Source: Methanobacterium sp. (lineage in GTDB: Archaea; Methanobacteriota; Methanobacteria; Methanobacteriales; Methanobacteriaceae). Taken from it: a stretch of 31,543 nt of DNA. Numbering within the stretch: position 1 is the first letter of the stretch; each line of letters begins with the position of its first letter. The stretch covers positions 1 to 31,543 of the forward strand of contig JAVSLW010000040.1 of assembly GCA_039666455.1 (NCBI GenBank), in the 5' to 3' direction. A program made the position numbers and the translations under genes. Under the pieces are notes generated by a model, which saw only the letters and a program-made list of their open reading frames with translations, searched no databases and was not told the DNA's origin. Below, one piece after another: positions 24,274-31,543 of this stretch.

Positions 24274-24450
24274 GTGAAAACAGAAGAACTATGCACTGTA
24301 TGCCCTAAATGCGGCTGTAAGGATAAACATATAATCAGGTCTGATGATCATTCTGGGCCAATTATTGGAATAGAATACAAAAATACTGGATGCCGAGCCC
24401 CTGAAGGATCCAAGTTCCGCTGCAGTGAGTGTGGATACATCTTCGGCTAA
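24274..24450 (+). CDS. Small zinc-ribbon-like protein, 58 aa
   Basis: Cysteines occur as CTVCPKCGC near the N-terminus (C7, C10, C13, C15) and CSECG near the C-terminus. The CPKCG/CSECG pair is the usual zinc-ribbon knuckle, so one zinc ion is expected to be bound. The protein ends right after the second knuckle (YIFG). GTG 24274 is chosen because GAGGAG stands 6 bases upstream; a TTG at 24208 would give 80 residues without a convincing SD. Role unknown: similar small ribbons act as transcription or translation accessory proteins or as stand-alone DNA-binding modules. It lies just left of the restriction island. Confidence 0.65.
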   Translation: MKTEELCTVCPKCGCKDKHIIRSDDHSGPIIGIEYKNTGCRAPEGSKFRCSECGYIFG

Positions 24451-24495
24451 TTTTTTCAGGTTCATCTTTATTAACACGACTGCAAAATATCAGAA

Positions 24496-24510
24496 CATTA
24501 ATAGTTAATG
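24496..24510. repeat. Short perfect inverted repeat at the hsdM truncation point
   Basis: CATTAA-TAG-TTAATG, 6-bp arms, 25 bases before the first remaining hsdM codon. It may mark the deletion breakpoint or be a chance dyad. Confidence 0.35.
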
Positions 24511-24534
24511 AGTACTAACCTACAATAAGACTCA

Positions 24535-25508
24535 GTGATTTATAGGCATGAAATGATAGAACCATACAAAGGAAGGGTTTTTGACCCCTGCTGCGGCTCT
24601 GGGAGTATGTTTGTTCAAAGTGAAAAGTTCCTTGAAGCTCATGGAGGTAAAAAAGGAGAACTTTCCATATTTGGGCAGGAATCAAACCAGACAACCTGGA
24701 GACTGTGCAAAATAAACCTTGCAATCAGGGGAATTGATGCAAATATCCAGTGGGAAGACAGTTTTCATAAGGACATGCACAAAGATCTTAAAGCTGATTA
24801 TATCCTTGCAAATCCACCTTTTAATGATAAAGACTGGAGAGGAGAACTTCTACAAAATGATGTTCGGTGGAAATACGGCGTACCACCCAAAAGGAACGCT
24901 AATTTTGCGTGGGTGCAGCATTTTATACATCATTTAAACCCAACTGGGATCGCTGGTTTTGTTCTGGCTAATGGATCCATGTCTGCTGGTGGACAGAAGG
25001 TAAAATAAGGGAAAAAATAGTTGAAAACGACCTTGTGGACTGTATGGTTGCTTTACCGTCACAGTTATTTTATAATACGGGAATTCCTGCCTGTTTATGG
25101 TTTGTTACACGAGATAAAACAAATAGTAAGTTTAGAGATAGAAATGGGGAGGTTCTTTTTATTGATGCCCGTAAAATGGGCATAATGGTTGATAGAACAC
25201 ACAAGGAATTAACTGATGATGATATAGCAAAAATTGCTGATACCTATCATGCCTGGAGAGGTGAAGGCGGAGAATATGAAGATGTTAGGGGTTTCTGCAA
25301 GTCTGTGGCCATTGATGAAGTGCGGAAGCACGGGCATATTTTAACTCCTGGAAGGTATGTTGGAGTGGAGATTGAAGAGGAAGATGACGAAGTTTTTGAG
25401 GAGAAGATGAAGAAGCTCACAGCAGAACTTGGGGAACAGTTTAAGGAATCTGAAAAACTCGAAAAGGATATTATAGAGAACTTGCAGATGATAGGTTATG
25501 AAATTTAA
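24535..25508 (+). pseudogene. hsdM: Type I methyltransferase subunit, 5'-truncated and frameshifted
   Basis: Two adjacent frames together encode the C-terminal two thirds of HsdM, the N6-adenine methyltransferase and assembly subunit of type I systems. Frame one (24535-25008) has motif I DPCCGSGSMF (residues 17-26) and motif IV ANPPF (92-96). It breaks at GQKVK-stop near 24995-25008. Frame two continues from about 24993 with TEGKIREKIVENDLVDCMVA, the expected next segment, and runs to 25508. A single missing base near 24992 explains the break. About 150 N-terminal residues (HsdM_N region) are absent; an in-frame TAA at 24526 precedes the first codon, and no SD is seen. The catalytic core is retained but cannot be made as one chain. 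The next gene starts inside its last codons (25498). Confidence 0.87.
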
Positions 25509-26967
25509 ATTGTTCGTTAGTGGGAATCAGACAGAGTTAAAGGAAGAACGTTTTGCAGTTAAGGAAGTTATAACCAACAATCATATTTTAAATAATCATT
25601 TTGATGTGTTTCTCTTTGAAGACTTGCCTGCAAAGGGTGAAGACCCTGTTTCTACTTACATTGATGAAGTGGAAAAGAGCGATATCTATATTGGGCTTAT
25701 CGGCAACGTTTATGGAGAACCCAATGATGCTGGCTTATCCCCAACTGAACTTGAATTTCAAACATTTATCAACACAAATCCACATAATGAAAGACTTATT
25801 TTTATAAAAGGAAAATCCGATGCAAATAGAGAAGATAAAACACAGAAATTTATCCAGAATATAAAGAATTTAGCCACATACAAGCGATTTGATGGCTTAG
25901 ATGATTTAAAAAGCTATGTTGAAGACAGTCTTACTTTATACCTTTATGATAAGCATATAATACGTAGTGAACCATTTGATATGGCAGTATGTTTTGATGC
26001 AGGTTATGATGATATTAATGAGGATTCAGTGAAAGATTTCTTAGAAAAGAGAGCCACTGAATTAAATCTGGGCGTTCCCTCAAGACCAGTAAAAGATTTT
26101 CTTGTTGACATCTTAAAGGTTGTAAAGGAAGTTGACGGCGAATTTAAACCAACAAATACTGGTTTGCTCTTTTTTGGGAAAGATCCTGCTGAATTTATCC
26201 CCCAAAGTGAGATAAAAATGGTGCGTTTTAACGGTGTAACAAGACTCCAGACCATTGACAGCAAAGAGATAAGTGGAAGGATATATGAAATGCTTGATGA
26301 GGCAGAAATCTTTTTTAAAAGAAATACACGTCTTGCAAATAAAATTGTGGGATTTAAGCGTGTTGATATACCTGAGTATCCATATGAAGCTGTAAGAGAG
26401 GCTTTAATTAATGCAATAGCTCACAGGGACTATGATCGTGATGAATCATCAATTATGTTTTCCATTTTTGACGATAGAGTTGAGATAAGTAACCCAGGAG
26501 GGCTTTTACCCGGTTTAAACATCCGCAAGCTTGAAGGGAAGCATGCCACCCGAAATAAGAAGATCTGTTCAATTTTTAAAGAAACCATGTATATGGAACG
26601 ATATGGTACTGGAATTATAAAAATGAAGAATTTGATGGGAAAACACGGCCTTGAAGAGCCAGAATTTGAGGAAGAAGGAGATTTCTTTGTTGTGCGATTC
26701 TATGGGCCTGGCGAGAATATTCTTGATCTGGTAAATGATATTCCTGATGAGCAGATGACTGATTTAAAAGAGTTAGGTTTGAATGACAGGCAAATTGAAG
26801 CTTTGAAAATGATGGTTAATGAAAACATAACTTTTACCAATAGTTTATATCAAAAAACATTTAATTTGGAGAGAAGAACCGCTTCAAGGGATCTTAAAAA
26901 ATTATTAGATCTTAAACAGATTCGTAGGATTGGATCAGGAAGAGCAACGAAATATAAAGCAAGTTAA
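25498..26967 (+). CDS. DUF4062 - HATPase_c_4 - winged-helix protein (RM-associated)
   Basis: The 489-residue protein has three parts. Residues 1-120 are a DUF4062-type domain (KLFVSGNQTELKEER, VEKSDIYIGLIGNVYGEP, SPTELEF), a Rossmann-like fold found in signalling and defence proteins. Residues about 190-400 form an HATPase_c_4 ATP-binding module with N-box REALINAIAHRDY (300-312), G-box VEISNPGG (328-335) and ERYGTGI. Residues about 430-489 are a winged helix (ERRTASRDLKKLLDLKQI). No AlbA_2 domain is present in this chain, but one is encoded by the next gene. The gene overlaps the end of the hsdM remnant by 11 bases and precedes hsdS in the same direction. A regulatory or sensor role in the restriction locus is inferred, not known. 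Confidence 0.85.
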   Translation: MKFKLFVSGNQTELKEERFAVKEVITNNHILNNHFDVFLFEDLPAKGEDPVSTYIDEVEKSDIYIGLIGNVYGEPNDAGLSPTELEFQTFINTNPHNERLIFIKGKSDANREDKTQKFIQNIKNLATYKRFDGLDDLKSYVEDSLTLYLYDKHIIRSEPFDMAVCFDAGYDDINEDSVKDFLEKRATELNLGVPSRPVKDFLVDILKVVKEVDGEFKPTNTGLLFFGKDPAEFIPQSEIKMVRFNGVTRLQTIDSKEISGRIYEMLDEAEIFFKRNTRLANKIVGFKRVDIPEYPYEAVREALINAIAHRDYDRDESSIMFSIFDDRVEISNPGGLLPGLNIRKLEGKHATRNKKICSIFKETMYMERYGTGIIKMKNLMGKHGLEEPEFEEEGDFFVVRFYGPGENILDLVNDIPDEQMTDLKELGLNDRQIEALKMMVNENITFTNSLYQKTFNLERRTASRDLKKLLDLKQIRRIGSGRATKYKAS

Positions 26968-26973
26968 AATTTG

Positions 26974-27065
26974 TGTCCTATTAATTGGAAAAATGTCCTA
27001 TTTAATGACCTATTTTTTAGTGGCTCATTAAATGTTAAAATGTCCCTATTAAATGTCCCATTTAT
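26974..27065. repeat. Cluster of degenerate TGTCCTATTAA-like repeats
   Basis: Six variants of TG(T/A/G)CC(C/T)(T)A(T)T(T/A)A lie at about 26974, 26994, 27006, 27021, 27041 and 27054, with unequal spacing of 12-20 bases. Read on the plus strand they give an FND/SGSLN/LLN-like string resembling the NGTLN linker repeats of related HATPase_c_4 proteins. They may be the decayed remnant of a longer or second copy of the preceding gene. Confidence 0.4.
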
Positions 27066-27149
27066 AAAAACATGAAAATTTTGCAAGGGGTAGGGGTAGT
27101 AGGTATTAGCTGCTGACATTTAAGTCTAAAAATATAATAAGGTAGAAAC

Positions 27150-27965
27150 ATGAAAAAAACAGGGTTTAAAGAGGTTAAGGGTTTTAAAGAAGAATTCGCG
27201 AAGCTTGTTGAAGATCCTGATAGAATAAAGTTTAGAGAATTTATAAAACAAAGTACTGGAGAATATCCGCATATTGACTTTAAAGAAATATGGCAAGAAG
27301 ATTCTAAAGTTGCTAAAGATGTTTTAGGATTCTCTAATTCAGGGGGAGGAGCATTAATAATTGGTGTGAAAGAAGAAACAGATAAAAGCCTAACACCAGT
27401 TGGTATTGATCCTTTAAAAGATAAGACAAATATTAAATCCAAACTTGCAAATTATTTGCCATCAGATTTAAAGTATGAAATATTGGATTTTGTATATGGA
27501 AATGATGTAGAATGGGATAAAATAAAAAATAAAAAGTTTCAAGTATTAATAGTTGAAGATACTCCAGAATATTTGCCTTTTATTTCATTAAAATCATATG
27601 ACACTGTACTATACAAAAATAAAATATATTATAGGGGTAAAACTAACACTGAAGAAGCAACTCATGAAGAAGTTAAAAAAATACTCAATAGAAGATTGGA
27701 TACTAATGTAAGTACTACTGCCGAAGACGAATTTAAAGAACATATTCAACAATTAAAGGTCTTATATTCTTTTGTTGATGAATATTATATGTCACCATCT
27801 GTATTTGAGATTGTATCTACACTTTCTTCGAAGGTAAGGAACATTTCTTTGGGTATAATGAAAGAAAAAAACCCCAACTACCCTGAAGAAGATTTTGAGG
27901 ACGTCATTATTAAAATGATTGAAAGAAAAAAGAAGATCATTGAAAATTTGATTACTGTACGATAA
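27150..27965 (+). CDS. AlbA_2 (Schlafen-type) ATP/nucleic-acid-binding protein
   Basis: The 271-residue protein has an AlbA_2 domain at about residues 28-180: REFIKQSTGEYPHIDFKEIW, then KVAKDVLGFSNSGGGALIIGV, then YYRGKTNTEEATHEEV. AlbA_2 is the RNA/DNA-binding or nuclease-like domain of Schlafen proteins. The C-terminal ~85 residues are helical, with no recognised motif. Its first residues, KKTGFKE, repeat the KTGFKE opening of the following HsdS and are not a normal part of AlbA_2 proteins, which suggests recombination with the 5' end of hsdS. AAGGT 6-7 bases before ATG 27150 supports the start, and the stop lies one base before the hsdS ATG. A defence or regulatory function tied to the restriction system is inferred. 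Confidence 0.83.
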   Translation: MKKTGFKEVKGFKEEFAKLVEDPDRIKFREFIKQSTGEYPHIDFKEIWQEDSKVAKDVLGFSNSGGGALIIGVKEETDKSLTPVGIDPLKDKTNIKSKLANYLPSDLKYEILDFVYGNDVEWDKIKNKKFQVLIVEDTPEYLPFISLKSYDTVLYKNKIYYRGKTNTEEATHEEVKKILNRRLDTNVSTTAEDEFKEHIQQLKVLYSFVDEYYMSPSVFEIVSTLSSKVRNISLGIMKEKNPNYPEEDFEDVIIKMIERKKKIIENLITVR

Positions 27966-27966
27966 T

Positions 27967-29289
27967 ATGACTAATAAAACAGGATTTAAAGAAACTGAAA
28001 TAGGATTGATTCCTGAAGATTGGGGGTTAAGAAAATTTTCTGATCTAATTGAAATAATAGGCGGAGGAACTCCAAAAACAAGCATTCCTGAATATTGGAA
28101 TGGAGGAATACCTTGGCTTTCAGTCGTTGATTTTAATAATAACTTTAGAACTGTCGAGTTTACTGAAAAAACAATTTCAAAGCTAGGATTAGAAAACAGT
28201 TCAACAAAGTTATTAAAAAAAGGAGATATTATTATCTCTGCAAGGGGAACTGTAGGTGCTATTGCCCAATTAGGTCAAGATATGGCATTTAACCAATCTT
28301 GTTATGGACTTAAGGCTAAAAAAGAATTAATTAATAATGATTTTCTTTATTATCTACTTAAATTTAGTTTAAATATTTTAAAACAAACCACTCATGGATC
28401 CACGTTTGATACAATAACTACGAATACTTTTGATTTATTAAATGTTCCATTTCCGCCAATAATAGAACAAAAAAGAGTAGCTGAAATTCTCTCTTCTTTA
28501 GACAATAAAATCGAACTCAACCAGAAAATGAACCAGACCCTCGAAAAAATCGGGCAGGCAATTTTCAAGCACTGGTTCATTGACTTTGAATTCCCAGATG
28601 AAGAAGGCAAACCGTATAAATCAAGTGGTGGCGAAATGGTTGATTCTGAGCTTGGGGAGATACCTAAAGGTTGGGAAGTAAAGGATTTAAAAGATTATGT
28701 TAAGTTTGAAAGAGGAATTGAGCCAGGTAGTAAAAATTATTTTAAGTATCAACAAGAGAGTATGATCCCTTTTTTAAGAGTCGGTGATTTATCTGGAAAA
28801 AGGGTATCAAACATTTTTATTGAGGAAGAATCCTCTAAAGGTAAAATATGTAAAGAAGAAGACATTTTATTATCTTTAGATGGTACAGTTGGTATTGTTG
28901 CTGTTGGATATAGAGGATCATACTCAACAGGTATAAGAAAAATTGTTATTACTGATAAAAGTATAATTAATAAATCATTTGTATGGTGTTTCCTAAAAAC
29001 AGGTTATATACAAGATCTTATAAAAGAGCATTCTGCTAGTAAAACAACCATAGCACATGCTGGAAAAGCTATAGATTTTATGAGAATGATTTTATCAGAT
29101 AAAAAAACGATGACCAATTTTGATAACTTAGTTAGTCCTCTATTTGCACAAATAATATCAAATATTAAAGAATGCCAAAACCTTTCTAAAATCCGTGATT
29201 CACTCTTACCAAAACTAATGTCAGGAAAAATAAGACTAAATAAACCAATTAACTCTAATCATGAATTATCAAAAGAATTAGAGGCATGA
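27967..29289 (+). CDS. hsdS: Type I restriction-modification specificity subunit
   Basis: The 440-residue protein recognises the bipartite DNA target. It contains two target-recognition domains. TRD1 spans about 8-170 (GLIPEDWGLRKFSDLIEIIGGGTPK), followed by the central conserved helix (NKIELNQKMNQTLEKIGQAIFKHWFIDFEF). TRD2 spans about 225-400 (GEIPKGWEVKDLKDYVKFERG), followed by the distal helix (LSKIRDSLLPKLMSGKIRL). It appears complete. The central helix is less A+T-rich than the TRDs, as expected when TRDs are exchanged by recombination. The methyltransferase partner in this window is broken, so it may work with another HsdM or not at all. The hsdR gene begins one base after its stop. Confidence 0.96.
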   Translation: MTNKTGFKETEIGLIPEDWGLRKFSDLIEIIGGGTPKTSIPEYWNGGIPWLSVVDFNNNFRTVEFTEKTISKLGLENSSTKLLKKGDIIISARGTVGAIAQLGQDMAFNQSCYGLKAKKELINNDFLYYLLKFSLNILKQTTHGSTFDTITTNTFDLLNVPFPPIIEQKRVAEILSSLDNKIELNQKMNQTLEKIGQAIFKHWFIDFEFPDEEGKPYKSSGGEMVDSELGEIPKGWEVKDLKDYVKFERGIEPGSKNYFKYQQESMIPFLRVGDLSGKRVSNIFIEEESSKGKICKEEDILLSLDGTVGIVAVGYRGSYSTGIRKIVITDKSIINKSFVWCFLKTGYIQDLIKEHSASKTTIAHAGKAIDFMRMILSDKKTMTNFDNLVSPLFAQIISNIKECQNLSKIRDSLLPKLMSGKIRLNKPINSNHELSKELEA

Positions 29290-29290
29290 A

Positions 29291-31543
29291 ATGAATAAAT
29301 TAACAGAAGACGCAGTCGAACTTGCAGCCCTCGAAATCCTCCACGAACTCGGCTACAAAATCGCATATGGCCCCGACATCTCCCCAGACGGCAATTTCCC
29401 TGAAAGAGAACTATATTCAGACGTTATCCTCAAAGATCGGCTACAAAATGCAATTTACAAACTAAACCCACACATTCCACCAGCAGCAAAAGAAGAAGCC
29501 GTTAAAAAAATTTTAAGAACTGAAAGCCCCCACCTACCTGTTAACAACGAAAGATTCCATAAAATGCTCGTTAACGGTGTTATCGTGGAATACAGAAAAG
29601 ATGAAGGCACTGTTCACGATATTGTACATCTTTTTGATTTTGAAGACCCCCAAAACAACGATTTCCTCGCCGTTAACCAATTCACAGTAATTGAAAATAA
29701 CAACAACAGAAGACCAGACATTGTTTTATTTGTTAATGGGCTGCCACTTGCTGTAATCGAACTTAAAAACCCTGTTGATGAAAAAGCAACCGTTAAAAAA
29801 GCTTTTAACCAGATTGAAACCTACAAAAATCAAATCCCTTCTTTATTCACTTTTAATGAAGTTTTAGTCTTATCTGATGGAATTGAAGCAAAAGCAGGAA
29901 CTATAACATCTAAATGGGAAAGGTTCATGCCCTGGAAGACCATTGAGGGCGAAAAAGAGGCAGTGAAAGTCATGCCTCAGATGGACGTTCTATTTCGTGG
30001 AATGTTTCAAAAGAAAGTTCTACTTGACTTATTAAGACATTTCATTGTTTTTGAAAAAGAAAAAAATAAAACAGATAAAAAAATTGCTGCATATCACCAG
30101 TACCACGCTGTAAATAAGGCAATTAACGCCACGATCAAAGCCTCAAGTCCTCACGGTGATAAACGGTGCGGTGTAGTCTGGCACACTCAAGGATCAGGTA
30201 AAAGCCTTATTATGGCATTTTACACCGGTAAACTTGTTTTATCACTTGATAACCCCACAGTTGTGGTTATAACAGATAGAAATGACCTTGATGACCAGCT
30301 TTTTGGCACATTCAGCAGCTGCCAGGATTTGTTAAGGCAGGAACCAGTTCAGGCTGACTCGAGGGAACATTTACAGGAGCTTCTAAGTGTTTCATCTGGT
30401 GGAGTTGTTTTTACAACCATTCAGAAGTTCTTCCCTGAAAAGAAAGGCGGAAAATATCCCGTGCTTTCTGATAGAAGAAACATCATTGTTATTGCAGATG
30501 AAGCCCATAGAAGCCAGTACGACTTTATAGATGGATTTGCAAGATACATGAGAGATGCACTTCCCAACGCTTCCTTTATTGGTTTTACTGGAACTCCTCT
30601 TGAGCGCGGCGATAAAAACACCGTTAATGTATTCGGTAATTACATCGATATTTACGATATTGAACAGGCTGTTGAAGACGGAGCAACTGTAAGGATATTC
30701 TATGAAAGCAGGCTTGCAAAACTTGAATTTAGGGAAGATAAACGACCTGCAATTGACCATGACTTTGAATATGTAACAGAAGGGGAAGAAATAGCAAGAA
30801 AGGAAAAATTAAAGAGTAAATGGGCCAGATTTGAAGCTATTGTTGGTAATGAGAAGAGAATCAAACGTGTTGCCCGTGATATTGTGGATCACTTTGAAAA
30901 ACGGCTTGAGGCGATGGAAGGAAAAGGAATGATCGTCTGTATGAGCCGCCGGATCTGTGTTGATCTTTACAGCGAAATAATCAAATTAAAACCAGAATGG
31001 GATGATAAGGGCTTTCTTAAGGTTGTTATGACTGGAAGTGCAAGCGATCCTGTAAAATGGCAGCAGCACATCAGAACAAAACAAAGAAGGAAAGAATTAG
31101 GGGATTTATTCAAAGACCCTGACACTGATTTTAAACTTGTAATCGTTAGGGACATGTGGCTTACAGGATTTGACGTTCCAAGCCTTCATACAATGTATAT
31201 AGACAAACCAATGAAGGGCCATGGCTTAATGCAGACCATTGCCCGGGTTAACCGTGTTTATAAAGATAAACCCGGCGGACTTATCGTTGATTACCTTGGA
31301 ATTGCAGCAGAACTTAAAAATGCACTCTCCGAGTACACTGAAAGTGGCGGTAAAGGAAAACCAGCACTTGATCAGGAAGAAGCAGTTGCGGTAATGCTTG
31401 AAAAATACGAAATAGTGCAGAATATGTTCTTTAATTTCAATTACGATGATTACTTCACTGCAAAAGCAATGGAGAAGATGCAGATTATAAGGAATGCTGA
31501 AGAACACATACTTCAGCAAGATGATGGTGAGAAAAGGTTCTTA
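29291..31543 (+). CDS. hsdR: Type I restriction endonuclease subunit R, partial at right edge
   Basis: A continuous frame of 751 codons runs from ATG 29291 past the window end; complete HsdR usually has about 1000 residues. It is the translocating endonuclease subunit. The nuclease domain shows RPDIVLF (D143) and AVIELKNP (E157, K159), the PD-(D/E)XK motif. The SF2 motor has Walker A WHTQGSGKS (297-305), VITDRNDLDDQL, DEAH (403-406), FTGTP and a motif VI-like QTIARVNRVYKD. No frameshift was found at the positions checked. It needs HsdM2-HsdS to bind DNA, so with hsdM broken it may be idle unless another HsdM is present. The first ~200 bases use more C-ending codons than neighbouring genes. 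Confidence 0.97.
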   Translation, partial: MNKLTEDAVELAALEILHELGYKIAYGPDISPDGNFPERELYSDVILKDRLQNAIYKLNPHIPPAAKEEAVKKILRTESPHLPVNNERFHKMLVNGVIVEYRKDEGTVHDIVHLFDFEDPQNNDFLAVNQFTVIENNNNRRPDIVLFVNGLPLAVIELKNPVDEKATVKKAFNQIETYKNQIPSLFTFNEVLVLSDGIEAKAGTITSKWERFMPWKTIEGEKEAVKVMPQMDVLFRGMFQKKVLLDLLRHFIVFEKEKNKTDKKIAAYHQYHAVNKAINATIKASSPHGDKRCGVVWHTQGSGKSLIMAFYTGKLVLSLDNPTVVVITDRNDLDDQLFGTFSSCQDLLRQEPVQADSREHLQELLSVSSGGVVFTTIQKFFPEKKGGKYPVLSDRRNIIVIADEAHRSQYDFIDGFARYMRDALPNASFIGFTGTPLERGDKNTVNVFGNYIDIYDIEQAVEDGATVRIFYESRLAKLEFREDKRPAIDHDFEYVTEGEEIARKEKLKSKWARFEAIVGNEKRIKRVARDIVDHFEKRLEAMEGKGMIVCMSRRICVDLYSEIIKLKPEWDDKGFLKVVMTGSASDPVKWQQHIRTKQRRKELGDLFKDPDTDFKLVIVRDMWLTGFDVPSLHTMYIDKPMKGHGLMQTIARVNRVYKDKPGGLIVDYLGIAAELKNALSEYTESGGKGKPALDQEEAVAVMLEKYEIVQNMFFNFNYDDYFTAKAMEKMQIIRNAEEHILQQDDGEKRFL

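Noticed and set aside
30392..31519. Minus-strand open frames of 60-120 codons opposite hsdR
   Set aside because: They are antisense shadows of the clear hsdR frame and have no SD or recognisable domains.
1..31543. CRISPR array
   Set aside because: No regularly spaced identical repeats were found on reading the window; the 26974-27065 repeats are short, degenerate and irregularly spaced.

Overview
The window looks like a chromosomal segment of a moderately A+T-rich methanogenic archaeon of the Methanobacteriales, probably Methanobacterium-like. The assignment is inferred from gene content: an archaeal DHH phosphoesterase with DnaJ-type zinc fingers, a minus-strand valS-aroA-GTPase-nuclease-nth cluster that I recall as typical of the group, archaeal CheY-like regulators and a methanogen-style type I restriction locus. 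Shine-Dalgarno (SD) motifs of the GGTGAT/AGGAGG type agree with it. No rRNA, tRNA or CRISPR array was seen.

Layout. 1-180: the N-terminus of an IS200/IS605-type TnpB runs off the left edge, followed by A+T-rich DNA with one possible 48-aa membrane peptide. 651-1618: oxidative-stress operon of rubrerythrin and superoxide reductase. 1776-6362: a lipoprotein, the DHH phosphoesterase, an FxLyD-type surface protein, an unknown protein and a PIN-like protein. 6365-7675: CorC/HlyC-type CBS membrane protein. 7956-14018 (minus): valS, aroA, a small GTPase, a Cas4/Exo5-like PD-(D/E)XK nuclease and endonuclease III. 14213-16154: a His-rich membrane protein and two receiver-domain proteins, the second fused to a histidine-kinase-like module that has lost its key residues.

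16311-19370: a ZnuABC-type metal transporter (minus) divergent from a NikR-type regulator with all four nickel-ligand positions. 19531-22355: a potentially structured RNA leader before a GT20 glycosyltransferase (trehalose-6-phosphate or glucosylglycerol-phosphate synthase type) that overlaps a GHMP sugar kinase gene, so the pair may form one glycoside pathway. 22453-24450: RNase III, a membrane-anchored M14-like zinc peptidase and a small zinc protein.

24535-31543: a type I restriction-modification island. hsdM lacks its N-terminal third and is frameshifted. Two accessory genes, DUF4062-HATPase-wHTH and AlbA_2/Schlafen-type, lie between hsdM and intact hsdS and hsdR; hsdR runs off the right edge. 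The best candidates for new biology are this accessory pair inside a locus with a broken methyltransferase, the receiver-pseudokinase, the GT20-GHMP pair with its leader, and the NikR-ZnuABC divergon. Two genes appear to start at non-canonical codons (ATT and CTG/TTG).
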